Positions 18,958 through 28,699 are shown, numbered from the stretch's first letter. The stretch: 64,000 bases of DNA from Pseudorhodobacter turbinis (GCF_005234135.1 NZ_CP039965.1:1348501-1412500); one strand, 5' to 3'. The notes: generated by a model from the sequence alone, not told the origin. Made by a program: numbers and translations.

Positions 18958-19938
18958 ATGAAGAAAAAACTGGTTGGCGCGGCGGCGCTGCTTATCGCGA
19001 TTGGCCTGGGTGGCATGATCTGGTGGCAATCCTCGCAAGGGTCGGGCTTGCCTGAGGGCATCAGCATGTCAAATGGCCGGATCGAGGCAGAACGGATCGA
19101 GGTTGCAACGAAACTTGCCGGCCGCGTGGCAGAGGTCACGGTTGCCGAGGGCGATTGGGTCGAGGCCGGTCAGGTTCTGGCCCGTGTTGAAACCACAGAG
19201 CTGCAAGCCCAGCTTCATCAAGCCGCGGCGACCGTCTTGCAGGCCCTCCAGCAAAAGCTGCAGGCCGAGGCACAGTTACGCCAGTACCAATCCGCGCTGA
19301 CCACCGCCGAGGCTGAATTCCAGCGGGTGGAGGAGCTGGCCACCAATGAGTTTGCCTCACAGGCGCGGCTGGATACCCAACGTACGGCGCTGGCCTCGGC
19401 GCAAGCGGCGGTTGCCTCGGCCGAGGCGGGTATCCCTTTGGCCGAAGCTACGATTGCCGCAGCCCAAGCGGCTGTCGACCGCATCCAAAGCCTGATTGAC
19501 GATTCCAGCTTGAAAGCCCCCCGGGCAGGGCGGGTGCAATATGTTCTTGCCCATGGCGGCGAGGTCGTCGCTGCCGGTAGCAGCGTTGTCACCCTCACGG
19601 ATCTAGCGGATATGTATATGACGATCTTCTTGCCCTCGCGGGATGCAGGGCGGTTGGCCGTGGGCGCTGAGGCGCGGATTATTCTGGACGCGATCCCAGA
19701 ATACGTGATCCCCGCCACGGTGACTTTCGTGGCAAGTTCGGCACAATTCACCCCGCGCTCTGTCGAAACCGAGGATGAGCGGGACCAGCTGATGTTCCGC
19801 GTCAAGCTGACTGTCGCGCCGGAATTGCTGGCCAATTACCAAGATCGCGCCCGCGCCGGTGTGCCGGGTGTCGGCTATGTCCGTGTTGTCGGGGATGCTG
19901 ATTGGCCGACCAACCTTGCGGTGAGATTGCCGGAATGA
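18958..19938 (+). CDS. HlyD-family membrane fusion protein
   Basis: The protein is 326 aa. It has an N-terminal membrane anchor (residues 3-22, LVGAAALLIAIGLGGMIWW), two biotinyl-lipoyl-like halves around a long coiled coil (about 85-180, rich in AQAAVASAEA), and a beta-barrel segment. It would link an inner-membrane ABC exporter across the periplasm. The ATG at 18958 has AAGG upstream and starts MKKKLVG, so it is preferred over the ATG at 18943. Its stop overlaps the next start (ATGA). Confidence 0.88.
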   Translation: MKKKLVGAAALLIAIGLGGMIWWQSSQGSGLPEGISMSNGRIEAERIEVATKLAGRVAEVTVAEGDWVEAGQVLARVETTELQAQLHQAAATVLQALQQKLQAEAQLRQYQSALTTAEAEFQRVEELATNEFASQARLDTQRTALASAQAAVASAEAGIPLAEATIAAAQAAVDRIQSLIDDSSLKAPRAGRVQYVLAHGGEVVAAGSSVVTLTDLADMYMTIFLPSRDAGRLAVGAEARIILDAIPEYVIPATVTFVASSAQFTPRSVETEDERDQLMFRVKLTVAPELLANYQDRARAGVPGVGYVRVVGDADWPTNLAVRLPE

Positions 19939-22655
19939 GCGATGCTCCGGTTGCAAAGCTGGCCAGTGTTACGCATCGATACGGGCCGGTTGCGGCGCTT
20001 GATGATGTAACGCTGGATATTCCGGCGGGCTGTATGGCGGGGCTGATCGGGCCGGACGGGGTGGGGAAATCCACGCTGTTGGCGCTGGTGTCGGGCGTGC
20101 GCAGGCTGCAAACCGGCGATGTTCAGGTGCTTGGCGGCGATATCCGCGACCGCGCCCACCTTCGGGAATGTAACCGCCGCATCGCCTATATGCCGCAAGG
20201 CCTTGGGCGCAACCTTTACCCCACACTGACCGTCCATGAGAACCTTGATTTCTTTGGCAGGCTCTTTGCCCAATCCGCGCCGGAACGGGCCGCCCGGATT
20301 GACGAGCTGTTGCGCGCAACGGGATTGGACCCGTTCCCCGACCGGCCTGCGGGCAAGCTCTCGGGCGGGATGAAGCAAAAGCTCTCGCTGTGTTCTGCGC
20401 TGATCCATGACCCTGATCTGCTTATTCTGGATGAGCCGACAACCGGCGTGGACCCGCTGTCGCGTCAACAATTCTGGGACCTGATCGACCATATCCGCCA
20501 AGAACGCCCCGCCATGAGCGTGATCGTGGCCACCGCCTATATGGAAGAGGCGGAACGCTTTGACTGGCTGGCGGCGATGTCGGACGGCAAGGTGATTGCC
20601 ACGGGAACCCCTGCCCAGATTCGCAAGCAGGCGGGACAGGACAGTCTGGAACATGCCTTTATCGCGCTGTTGCCCGAAGAGGCGCGGCGCGGGCATCATG
20701 CGGTCGTCGTGCCGCCCCGACAGCTCGCCGAAGGCCCCCCCGCCATTCAGGCCAAGTCCCTTACCCGCCGGTTTGGTGACTTTACGGCGGTGGATTCAGT
20801 GAACTTTGAGATTGAACGTGGCGAGATTTTTGGGTTCCTTGGTTCTAACGGTTGCGGCAAGACCACCACGATGAAGATGCTGACGGGGCTTTTGCCTGCC
20901 AGCGAAGGCGAGGCGCTCTTGTTTGGCGAAACGCTGGATGCGCGCGACATGCGCACGCGCAGGCGGGTCGGCTATATGTCGCAATCCTTCTCGCTTTATT
21001 CCGAGCTGACGGTGCGCCAGAACCTCGACCTGCATGCCGAATTATACCAGCTTCCGGTGAAAACGCGGGCCGGGCGCGTGGCCGAGATGATGACAACATT
21101 CGATCTGGCCGATGTCGCCGAGGACCGCCCCGATGCCCTGCCGCTGGGGCTGCGCCAACGCCTGCAACTTGCCGTGGCGGTGATCCACGCCCCCGAGGTG
21201 TTGATCTTGGACGAGCCAACCTCGGGCGTCGATCCGATTGCGCGCGATGCGTTCTGGGAACATCTGATCGGGTTGTCGCGCAATGACGGGGTGACGATTT
21301 TTGTCTCGACCCATTTCATGAATGAGGCGCAGCGCTGTGACCGGATATCCTTGATGCATGCAGGCAGGGTGCTGGCCGTCGGCACCCCCGCCGAGATTGC
21401 GAAAACCAGAGGGACCGAGGATCTGGGCACCGCTTTCGTCGCCTATCTGCGTGAGGCGGCGGGCGGGGATGCCGAGGCGCTAGACGCCACCCCAGAACTG
21501 GCGGACCGTCCGGTTTCGGCAGTGCAAAACAGGGGGATTGCCCGCATCTGGGCCTTTGCCCGCCGTGAGATGATGGAGATTTTGCGCGACCGCCTGCGGC
21601 TGACCTTTGCCTTTTTGGGACCGGTCATTTTGATGCTGACCTTTGGTTATGGCATTTCGTTTGATGTGACGGATCTGCCCTATGCCGTGCTGGATCAGGA
21701 CCAGACCGCGGAAAGTCGCACCCTGCTAGAGGCGTTTTCCGGCTCGCGTTATTTCGCGCAGCAGCCCGCCGCGCGCAGCAGTGCCGAGCTTCAAGCCCGC
21801 TTGCGCAGCGGCGAGATTGCGCTGGCCATCGAGATCCCGCCTGATTTCGGGCGGATGCTGCTGCAATCGCAACGCCCTGAACTGCGCATAGCGGTTGATG
21901 CCGCCATGCCGTTTCGCGCCGAGACCACGCGCGGCTATCTGCAAGGGTTGGCGATCTCTTATATGAATGACCAGATAGAGCGCACCTACGGCAAGCGGAT
22001 CGACACGAGTTACGCCGAAATAGAGACGCGTTTTCGCTATAATCAAGGGTTTAAATCGGTCTTTGCCATTGTGCCTTCGGTGATCATGCTGATGCTGGTT
22101 CTGATCCCCTCGATGATGGCGGCGATGGGGGTTGTGCGCGAAAAAGAGACTGGGTCTATCGCGAATTTCCGCTCCACCCCCGTGACGCGGCTAGAGTTTA
22201 TCTTGGGCAAACAGCTGCCCTACGTCGTTATCGCAACCATTAGCTTTTTGACGCTGTTGGTGGTGGCTTACGGCGTGTTCGGGGTGCCGATAAAAGGCTC
22301 TGTCACGGCGCTTTTTGTGGGAACGTTGCTTTATGCGCTGGCGACGACGGGATTTGGTGTGCTGGTCTCGACCTTTACCAAGACGCAGGTTGCGGCGACC
22401 TTTGCGGCTGCGATCATCTCTATCATCCCTTCGGTGAATTTCTCGGGGCTTTTGGTGCCGGTGTCGTCGCTTTCGGGGGGCGGGCGGATGATCGGTCTGG
22501 GGTTCCCCTCGGCTTGGTATCAACAGATCAGTGTCGGCACTTTCACCAAGGATCTGGGTTTTGCGGAGCTGTGGCAAAACCATCTGGCGCTGGCGGGCTT
22601 TGCGCTGTTTTTCATTGCGGCGTCGGTTCTGGCGTTGCGCAAACAGGAGCCTTGA
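19935..22655 (+). CDS. RbbA/YhiH-like fusion: two ABC ATPase domains plus ABC-2 permease
   Basis: The protein is 906 aa. ATPase 1 has Walker A GPDGVGKST (about 39-47), signature LSGGMKQK and Walker B LLILDEPTTGVDP. ATPase 2 has GSNGCGKTT (about 302-310), a signature degraded to PLGLRQRLQ, and VLILDEPTSGVDP. From about 550 an ABC-2 membrane domain follows with a large periplasmic loop. With the HlyD and second permease it forms a tripartite exporter of the YhiI-RbbA-YhhJ type. Its substrate is unknown. The upstream FNR box suggests anaerobic expression. Confidence 0.85.
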   Translation: MSDAPVAKLASVTHRYGPVAALDDVTLDIPAGCMAGLIGPDGVGKSTLLALVSGVRRLQTGDVQVLGGDIRDRAHLRECNRRIAYMPQGLGRNLYPTLTVHENLDFFGRLFAQSAPERAARIDELLRATGLDPFPDRPAGKLSGGMKQKLSLCSALIHDPDLLILDEPTTGVDPLSRQQFWDLIDHIRQERPAMSVIVATAYMEEAERFDWLAAMSDGKVIATGTPAQIRKQAGQDSLEHAFIALLPEEARRGHHAVVVPPRQLAEGPPAIQAKSLTRRFGDFTAVDSVNFEIERGEIFGFLGSNGCGKTTTMKMLTGLLPASEGEALLFGETLDARDMRTRRRVGYMSQSFSLYSELTVRQNLDLHAELYQLPVKTRAGRVAEMMTTFDLADVAEDRPDALPLGLRQRLQLAVAVIHAPEVLILDEPTSGVDPIARDAFWEHLIGLSRNDGVTIFVSTHFMNEAQRCDRISLMHAGRVLAVGTPAEIAKTRGTEDLGTAFVAYLREAAGGDAEALDATPELADRPVSAVQNRGIARIWAFARREMMEILRDRLRLTFAFLGPVILMLTFGYGISFDVTDLPYAVLDQDQTAESRTLLEAFSGSRYFAQQPAARSSAELQARLRSGEIALAIEIPPDFGRMLLQSQRPELRIAVDAAMPFRAETTRGYLQGLAISYMNDQIERTYGKRIDTSYAEIETRFRYNQGFKSVFAIVPSVIMLMLVLIPSMMAAMGVVREKETGSIANFRSTPVTRLEFILGKQLPYVVIATISFLTLLVVAYGVFGVPIKGSVTALFVGTLLYALATTGFGVLVSTFTKTQVAATFAAAIISIIPSVNFSGLLVPVSSLSGGGRMIGLGFPSAWYQQISVGTFTKDLGFAELWQNHLALAGFALFFIAASVLALRKQEP

Positions 22656-22656
22656 G

Positions 22657-23784
22657 ATGCGGCAGTGGCTTATCAATATCTACCGGCTGGGGTTGAAAGA
22701 ACTGCGCAGCCTGCGGGCCGATCCGGTGCTTTTGTTGCTGATTGTCTATGTTTTCAGTTTTGCGGTTTATGCCGTGGCCACGGGGGCCAGGCTGGAGGTG
22801 GTCAATGCCTCGGTCGCCTATGTCGATCTGGACCGCTCCGATCTAACGGGGCGAATTGTAGGGGCCATTTTGCCGCCCGAGTTTGATACGCCGCAAGAGA
22901 TCGCGGCCTCGGATGTGGGCCGGGTGATGAATGATGGCGATTATGTTTTCGTGCTGTCCTTTCCGCCTCGGTTTGAGGCGGATGTGCTGGCGGGTCGTCA
23001 ACCTGAAATGCAGTTGAATGTGGATGCCACGGCGATGGTGCAGGCGGGCAACGGCGCGGTGTTCTTGCAAGAGATCATCACCGCCGAGATCACCAAATTC
23101 GTGGCGCGGGACGATAGTGCGACCACCTTGCCGATTGATCTGGTGGTGACGGCGCAATTCAATCCGAACCTGCAATCGACATGGTTTTCCTCGGTGATGC
23201 AGGTGATCAATAACGTCACGATCCTGTCGGTTTTGCTGACGGGCGCGGCGTTGATACGCGAACGCGAACACGGCACGATCGAGCATCTTCTGGTCATGCC
23301 GGTATCGCCATCCGAGATCATGCTGGCCAAGATCTGGGCCAATGGTCTGGCGATTATCGTGGCGGCGGTCCTGTCGCTGTGGCTGGTGGTCCAGGGGATA
23401 TTGGGGGTGCCGATTGCGGGCTCCATCAGCCTGTTCGTGGTGGGGACGGTGCTTTATCTGGTTTCGGTGACGGGGCTGGGGATCTTGTTGGCGACCTTTA
23501 CCACCTCAATGCCGCAGTTCGGCCTTTTGGCACTGCCGGTGCTGGTGGTGATGAACCTGTTGTCCGGCAGCACCACCCCGATGGAGAGCATCCCGACATG
23601 GCTGCAAAACATCATGCAGATCGCGCCCTCGACGCATTTCGTGTCTTTTTCGCAGGCGATTTTGTACCGTGGCGCGGGGCTAGAGACGGTTTGGCCCGAT
23701 ATGCTGGTGATGGTCGGGCTTAGCGCTGCGTTCTTTGTTGCGGCCTTGCTGCGGTTTCGTCAAACGATGGCCTCTTCGGGCTAG
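22657..23784 (+). CDS. ABC-2 type transporter permease (YhhJ-like)
   Basis: The protein is 375 aa. It has one N-terminal membrane helix (about 23-42), a periplasmic domain, and five to six C-terminal helices from about 180, including ILSVLLTGAALIREREHGT, the conserved ABC-2 EREHGTIE motif. It starts 1 nt after the rbbA-like stop. The frame is open further upstream, but the ATG at 22657 (MRQWLINIYRLGLKE) is the family start. It partners the fused ATPase/permease and HlyD protein. Confidence 0.85.
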   Translation: MRQWLINIYRLGLKELRSLRADPVLLLLIVYVFSFAVYAVATGARLEVVNASVAYVDLDRSDLTGRIVGAILPPEFDTPQEIAASDVGRVMNDGDYVFVLSFPPRFEADVLAGRQPEMQLNVDATAMVQAGNGAVFLQEIITAEITKFVARDDSATTLPIDLVVTAQFNPNLQSTWFSSVMQVINNVTILSVLLTGAALIREREHGTIEHLLVMPVSPSEIMLAKIWANGLAIIVAAVLSLWLVVQGILGVPIAGSISLFVVGTVLYLVSVTGLGILLATFTTSMPQFGLLALPVLVVMNLLSGSTTPMESIPTWLQNIMQIAPSTHFVSFSQAILYRGAGLETVWPDMLVMVGLSAAFFVAALLRFRQTMASSG

Positions 23785-23894
23785 GGCCGATGTGTTTTGG
23801 GATTGCAGCGCGACGGATTTTCCTGTCCGGTGTCCTTCTCTGCCCTGTCGAGTTTCCGAGGGTAGCCAAGTCATTCTGAATTTGAGGTCGCCCT

Positions 23895-24662
23895 ATGCCC
23901 GCTCCTATAAATACGCTGAAACATCGTTTGATTGCTGGCGAAACGCTGCATGGTATCTGGCTGGGTATGGCAGACCCTTATGCCGCCGAGATTGCCGCCA
24001 GTGCCGGTTTCGACTGGCTGCTGATTGACGGAGAGCATGCGCCCAACGATATCCGTTCAATCTCGGCGCAGCTTGCCGTGTTGCGGGGCGGGCCCTCGGC
24101 CCCGATTGTCCGGCTGCCGATCGGCGATCCGGTTATGATCAAGCAAGCCTTGGACATCGGGGCGCAAACACTGCTGATCCCCATGGTCGACAGCGCCGAG
24201 CAAGCCACAGACCTTGTCCGCGCGACGCGCTATCCGCCAGAGGGGGTTCGCGGGGTCGGATCGGCCTTGGCGCGGGCGTCGGAGTTTAGCGGCATTGCGG
24301 ATTATCTGACCACCGCCAATGAACAGATCTGCCTGATCGTGCAGGTCGAAAGCGTCAAGGGCCTTGCCGCGCTGGATGAGATTTTGGCGGTTGAGGGCGT
24401 GGATGGCGTGTTCATCGGACCCGCTGATCTGGCCGCTGATATGGGGCTGCTTGGGGCGCCTGACCATACCGCGCTGCGTGAGGCTGTTTATGAGGCGCTG
24501 CGTCGGATCAGGGCCTCGGGGCGGTTTGCGGGGTTCTTGGCGACGGAGCCGGATTTCATCGAGGGTTGCAAAGCCGCGGGCGGCAATTTTGCCGGCGTTG
24601 GCATTGATGTCACTAGCTTTGCCAATGGTTTGCGGGGGCTGGCCGCGCGCTTTGGCGGCTAA
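23895..24662 (+). CDS. hpaI: HpcH/HpaI-family aldolase
   Basis: This 255-aa class II pyruvate-dependent aldolase cleaves 4-hydroxy-2-oxo acids such as 2,4-dihydroxyhept-2-enedioate, usually with a divalent metal. Motifs include LLIDGEHAPND, LIPMVDSAEQA, YPPEGVRGVGSALARA and VQVESVKGL … GVDGVFIGPADLAADMG. No other homoprotocatechuate genes are nearby, so the physiological substrate is uncertain. Confidence 0.85.
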   Translation: MPAPINTLKHRLIAGETLHGIWLGMADPYAAEIAASAGFDWLLIDGEHAPNDIRSISAQLAVLRGGPSAPIVRLPIGDPVMIKQALDIGAQTLLIPMVDSAEQATDLVRATRYPPEGVRGVGSALARASEFSGIADYLTTANEQICLIVQVESVKGLAALDEILAVEGVDGVFIGPADLAADMGLLGAPDHTALREAVYEALRRIRASGRFAGFLATEPDFIEGCKAAGGNFAGVGIDVTSFANGLRGLAARFGG

Positions 24663-24673
24663 AAAGGAATCGC

Positions 24674-24742
24674 CCTGCGGGGGGGTATCCGTCCGCAGGG
24701 GGGGCAAGGTTCCCACCAATATCCTGAATGGTGGGAACCTGT
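24674..24742 (+). terminator. Two tandem hairpins after the aldolase gene
   Basis: CCCTGCGG/CCGCAGGG (24674-24701) is an 8-bp stem. AGGTTCCCACCA/TGGTGGGAACCT (24708-24742) is a perfect 12-bp stem with an 11-nt loop. Both lie within 80 bp of the aldolase stop. There is no clear T-tract, so they may act as a processing or Rho-related barrier. Confidence 0.6.
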
Positions 24743-24809
24743 CACGCTTGCCGCCACATCGGAGGAACAATTTCTTTAGTTATTGCGGGTACTGGCATTT
24801 ATACGGGAA

Positions 24810-24822
24810 ATTATTCCATAAT
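24810..24822. promoter_or_regulatory. Palindrome in the cobA-cys promoter region
   Basis: ATTAT-TCC-ATAAT is a perfect 5-bp inverted repeat 32 nt before the cobA ATG, inside an AT-rich stretch. It is a candidate operator of the sulfur operon. The regulator is unassigned. Confidence 0.35.
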
Positions 24823-24853
24823 AGGGTCTGATAGCAAATAACAGGCGCCTGAA

Positions 24854-25636
24854 ATGTCAAAGCTTCCATCGGATCAAAACCAAACCGCCATTGGGCGGCA
24901 TGTTGCGTTTGTCGGCGCAGGCCCCGGTGATCCGGAGCTGCTGACGCGCAAGGCGCATAACGCGCTGCTGGCGGCGGATGTGGTGATCTATGACCGGCTG
25001 GTATCTCGGCCCATTCTGGATTTGTGCCGCGCCGGGGCCATTATGGTTCCGGTGGGAAAAGAGGGTTTTGGCCCGTCGAAATCCCAACAAGAAATCAATG
25101 CGCTTTTGGTTGCACATGCGCAAAACGGCGTGTGTGTGGTGCGGCTGAAGGGCGGTGATCCGACAGTCTTTGGGCGGCTTGATGAGGAAATCGACGCGCT
25201 AGAACCCGAAGGCATCACCTGGGACATTGTGCCCGGGATTACCGCAGCCTCGGCCAGTGTGGCCGCTATCGGGCAAAGCCTGACCAAACGCGGCCGCAAT
25301 CAGGCTGTGCGCTATATGACCGCACATGACATGCAGGGTTTTGCCGAACATGACTGGCATACCTTGGCGCGTGAGGGCGAGGTGGCGGCGGTCTATATGG
25401 GCAAACGCGCGGCGCGGTTTGTTCAAGGCCGTATGTTGATGCATGGCGCATCGCCTGCCACGCCCGTCAGCATCGTTGAGAATGCATCTCGCCCCGATCA
25501 ACGCATCATTTCCTCGACTCTGGCGCGGTTGGAGGCGGATTTGGCCAAGGCCGGATTATCCGGTCCGGCGCTGATGTTTCTGGGGCTTGCTCCCCGCGCG
25601 GCACAGATGGAATTGCAAGAGGGAATAGCACTATGA
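24854..25636 (+). CDS. cobA: Uroporphyrinogen-III C-methyltransferase (SUMT)
   Basis: This 260-aa SAM-dependent enzyme makes precorrin-2 for siroheme. It has VGAGPGDPELLTRKA (SAM-binding) near the N-terminus, YDRLVSRPILD, VVRLKGGDPTVFGR and GITAASASVAAIGQSLTKR. It heads the cysI operon, supplying the siroheme needed by the sulfite reductase. It lacks the CysG ferrochelatase/dehydrogenase half. Its stop overlaps the next start by ATGA. Confidence 0.93.
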   Translation: MSKLPSDQNQTAIGRHVAFVGAGPGDPELLTRKAHNALLAADVVIYDRLVSRPILDLCRAGAIMVPVGKEGFGPSKSQQEINALLVAHAQNGVCVVRLKGGDPTVFGRLDEEIDALEPEGITWDIVPGITAASASVAAIGQSLTKRGRNQAVRYMTAHDMQGFAEHDWHTLAREGEVAAVYMGKRAARFVQGRMLMHGASPATPVSIVENASRPDQRIISSTLARLEADLAKAGLSGPALMFLGLAPRAAQMELQEGIAL

Positions 25637-25926
25637 AACCCCAGATTATCACAGCCAATGCGCTTGTTGAGGGCGATGTCGTCTATCTTGCAGCCGATAA
25701 CTGTTGGGCGCGGCGGCTGCAGGATGCGCAGGTGTTCGATGATCCCGATGTTGCACAGGCAGCGCTTGCCGCAGCCCATGCGCGCGACCATGAGGTTGTG
25801 GGCGTCTATCTGGCCGATGTCCGGCTAGAGGGCGGCTTGCCACAGCCCACCCATTTTCGCGAGGCCTTCCGCCAGACAGGCCCGTCCAACAAGTTTCACG
25901 GAAAGCAAGCCGATGTATCATTATAA
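25633..25926 (+). CDS. DUF2849-family protein
   Basis: This 97-aa soluble protein starts MKPQIITANALVEGDVVYL. DUF2849 members sit between siroheme synthase and sulfite reductase genes in many alphaproteobacteria. No catalytic motif is visible and the function is unknown. It overlaps cobA by 4 nt and cysI by 14 nt, so it is translationally coupled and probably serves sulfite reduction. Confidence 0.85.
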   Translation: MKPQIITANALVEGDVVYLAADNCWARRLQDAQVFDDPDVAQAALAAAHARDHEVVGVYLADVRLEGGLPQPTHFREAFRQTGPSNKFHGKQADVSL

Positions 25927-27580
25927 CGACTTTGACAAAGCCTTCCTCGTTCATCGCAATGCCCAGTTTCGCGCACAGGTCGCGCGGCGCTTGTCGGGGG
26001 AGCTGACCGAGGATGAGTTTAAGCCCCTGCGCTTGATGAATGGCGTCTATTTGCAATTGCACGCCTATATGCTGCGGGTGGCGATCCCTTACGGCACACT
26101 CAATAGTGCCAAGATACGCAAGCTGGCCTATCTGGCAGAACGCTGGGACAAGGGTTACGGCCATTTCACCACGCGCCAGAACATCCAGTTCAACTGGCCA
26201 AAGCTGAACGATATCCCCGATATGCTTGATGCCTTGGGAGAGGTCGGGCTGCACGCGATCCAGACCTCGGGCAACACTATCCGCAACGTCACCGCCGATC
26301 ATTTTGCCGGTGCCGCCGCGGATGAGCTGGCCGACCCCCGCCCCGTGGCCGAGCTGATCCGCCAGTGGAGCACGGACCATCCCGAATTCCAGTTTATGCC
26401 GCGCAAGTTCAAGATCGCGATCACCGGATCGCCCAATGACCGCGCGGTGACGCGGGCGCATGATATCGGCCTGCGCATGGTGGAACGGGATGGCGAGATC
26501 GGGTTTGAGGTGATCGTGGGCGGGGGGCTGGGCCGCACGCCGATGATCGGTAAGGTGATCACGCCGTTCCTGACGCAGGCGGATTTGCTGCCCTATCTTG
26601 AGGCGATCGTTTCGGTCTGGAACCAGATCGGGCGGCGTGACAACAAGTATAAGGCGCGCATCAAGGTCACGGTGCATGAGCATGGCATCGATGAGATCCG
26701 CCGTCTTGTCGATGCACGCTTTGCCGAAATCCGGCCCAGCTTTGGCGGTATCGATCAGGTTGTTCTGGCAGAGATCACATCGCAATTTGCGCGGCCTGCA
26801 CTGCGCACCGGTGGCGTCGATACCTTTACCGCAGCGCGGGCGGCAAACCCTGCGTTCCGGTCATGGTCCGATACCAACCTTGCGGCGCATGTGCAGCCCG
26901 ACCATGCGATTGTGACGGTATCGCTCAAGGCGCATGGCGAAACCCCCGGCGATGCAAGTGCGGCCCAGATGCGCCTGCTGGCCGATCTGGCCGAACAATA
27001 CGGCTATGACGAGCTGCGCATCAGCCATGAGCAGAATGTGATCCTGCCGCATGTGCATAAGGCCGACTTGCCAGAGGTCTATGCCCAGCTGGTAAGCGAA
27101 GGGCTGGCCACGGCGAATATCGGGCTGATTTCCGACATTATCGCCTGCCCCGGTATGGATTATTGCGCGCTGGCGACGGCCCGTTCCATCCCGGTTGCGC
27201 AACAGATCGCAGAACGCTTTGACGCGCTGAAGATTGAACATGACATCGGGCCGCTCAAGCTCAAAATCTCGGGCTGCATCAATGCTTGCGGGCATCACCA
27301 CGTTGGCCATATCGGCATTTTGGGACTGGATCGGGCAGGGGTTGAAAACTACCAGATCACCCTTGGCGGCGACCACACCGAAGACGCCGCCCTTGGCGCG
27401 CGCACCGGTCCGGGCTTTGCCTATGATGAGATTGTGCCTGCGATTGAACGCTTGATTATGGCCTATCTTGATATGCGCGAAAGCCGCGATGAAACCTTCC
27501 TTGATGCTTACCGCCGCCTCGGCCTTGCCCCGTTCAAGGCAGCCCTTTACCAAGAGGTTCTGATCAATGCTGCAGAGTAA
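25913..27580 (+). CDS. cysI: Siroheme/[4Fe-4S] sulfite (or nitrite) reductase hemoprotein
   Basis: The protein is 555 aa with two nitrite/sulfite reductase ferredoxin-like half-domains. It has RHFTTRQNIQFNW-type substrate residues (HFTTRQNIQFNW near 85) and the cofactor motif ACPGMDYCALA … KLKISGCINACGHHH, whose four cysteines bind the [4Fe-4S] cluster and siroheme. There is no cysJ flavoprotein nearby, so ferredoxin is the likely donor. cysH follows immediately, favouring sulfite over nitrite. Confidence 0.9.
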   Translation: MYHYNDFDKAFLVHRNAQFRAQVARRLSGELTEDEFKPLRLMNGVYLQLHAYMLRVAIPYGTLNSAKIRKLAYLAERWDKGYGHFTTRQNIQFNWPKLNDIPDMLDALGEVGLHAIQTSGNTIRNVTADHFAGAAADELADPRPVAELIRQWSTDHPEFQFMPRKFKIAITGSPNDRAVTRAHDIGLRMVERDGEIGFEVIVGGGLGRTPMIGKVITPFLTQADLLPYLEAIVSVWNQIGRRDNKYKARIKVTVHEHGIDEIRRLVDARFAEIRPSFGGIDQVVLAEITSQFARPALRTGGVDTFTAARAANPAFRSWSDTNLAAHVQPDHAIVTVSLKAHGETPGDASAAQMRLLADLAEQYGYDELRISHEQNVILPHVHKADLPEVYAQLVSEGLATANIGLISDIIACPGMDYCALATARSIPVAQQIAERFDALKIEHDIGPLKLKISGCINACGHHHVGHIGILGLDRAGVENYQITLGGDHTEDAALGARTGPGFAYDEIVPAIERLIMAYLDMRESRDETFLDAYRRLGLAPFKAALYQEVLINAAE

Positions 27581-28289
27581 CCTGTTAGAGCGCGCCACGC
27601 GTTTGAACACCCATTTCGCCGAGGCGCAGGCCATCAGCCTGCTGAAGGCCGCCTTGCGGGACGGGGAGTTCGGCAAAACCGCGCTTGTGTCCAGCTTTGG
27701 TGCCGAGGCGGCCGTGCTGTTGCATATGGTTTCTGAAATTGACCGCAACACGCCGGTTCTGTTTATCGATACCGAAATGCTCTTTGCGGAAACGATGAAA
27801 TATCAACGGGATCTGGGCAATCTGCTGGGCCTGCGCGATGTGCGGGTGTTGCGCGCCGATGCGCTGGCGCTGGGTGTTGAGGATCCGGATGGCACGCTGC
27901 ATCAATCCATGCCCGATGCCTGCTGTGCGCTGCGCAAAACCGCCCCTTTGGCACATGGGCTGGAGGGGTTTGATGCATGGATCAGCGGGCGCAAGCGGTA
28001 TCAGGGCGGCAAACGTGAACAACTGTCCTTGCTGGAGGCCGAGGAAGGCACCGGCCGCATCAAGCTTAACCCGCTGGCGAATTGGACGCATGCCGATACG
28101 GCCGCCTATATTTCTGCGCATCAGTTGCCGCCGCATCCGCTGGTTGCCAGAGGCTATGCCTCTATCGGCTGCGCGCCATGCACCGTGCCGGCAAAGGGCC
28201 GCGAAGGCCGTTGGCAGGGCCAGAACAAAACCGAATGCGGCATTCATTTTGGCGCGGGCAAAGTTGTAAGATCAGGAGCAGGCGGATGA
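27567..28289 (+). CDS. cysH: Assimilatory adenylyl-sulfate (APS) reductase, thioredoxin-dependent
   Basis: The protein is 240 aa. It has the PP-loop-like region SSFGAEAAVLLHMV, CCALRKTAPL and IGCAPCT; the CC…CxxC set marks a [4Fe-4S] enzyme that uses APS instead of PAPS. ECGIHF near the end contains the catalytic Cys. It overlaps cysI by 14 nt and DUF934 by 4 nt. It delivers sulfite to CysI. Confidence 0.92.
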   Translation: MLQSNLLERATRLNTHFAEAQAISLLKAALRDGEFGKTALVSSFGAEAAVLLHMVSEIDRNTPVLFIDTEMLFAETMKYQRDLGNLLGLRDVRVLRADALALGVEDPDGTLHQSMPDACCALRKTAPLAHGLEGFDAWISGRKRYQGGKREQLSLLEAEEGTGRIKLNPLANWTHADTAAYISAHQLPPHPLVARGYASIGCAPCTVPAKGREGRWQGQNKTECGIHFGAGKVVRSGAGG

Positions 28290-28699
28290 GCGTTCTTATC
28301 AGGGATAATGGGTTCTCGGCAGAGGATTGGGAAAACGGCTTTACCGACAACCCGCAAACCAACAGCGGCGACAGCGGGCCGGGGCTTGATCTGGCCGCCG
28401 ATGCGGATTTGTCGGTGCTGCAAGGGCGGCTGGATGATTTCGGCCTGATCCGGGTGGATTTCGCCAGTTTTGCGGATGGTCGGGGGTTCACCCTTGCGCG
28501 GCAGTTGCGGCGCATGGGTTATACCAAACGGCTGCGCGCGCGTGGCCCGCTTATCGCGGATCAATACGCCATGGCGCGGCGGTCGGGCTTTGATGAGGTC
28601 GAGATCCCCAAGGAACAGGCCGAACGCCAGCCCGAGCAAAGCTGGCTTTTCCGTGCTGATTGGCAGGCCAATGATTACCAGTCCCGCCTTAGGGGGTAG
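28286..28699 (+). CDS. DUF934-family protein of the sulfite reduction operon
   Basis: This 137-aa soluble protein starts MSVLIRDNGFSAEDW, and the ATG overlaps the cysH stop. DUF934 proteins (oxidoreductase-like) are encoded with cysI/cysH throughout alphaproteobacteria. Typical residues are FADGRGFTLARQLRR and GDQYA-like ADQYAMARRSGFDEVE. The role is accessory and unproven. Confidence 0.85.
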   Translation: MSVLIRDNGFSAEDWENGFTDNPQTNSGDSGPGLDLAADADLSVLQGRLDDFGLIRVDFASFADGRGFTLARQLRRMGYTKRLRARGPLIADQYAMARRSGFDEVEIPKEQAERQPEQSWLFRADWQANDYQSRLRG

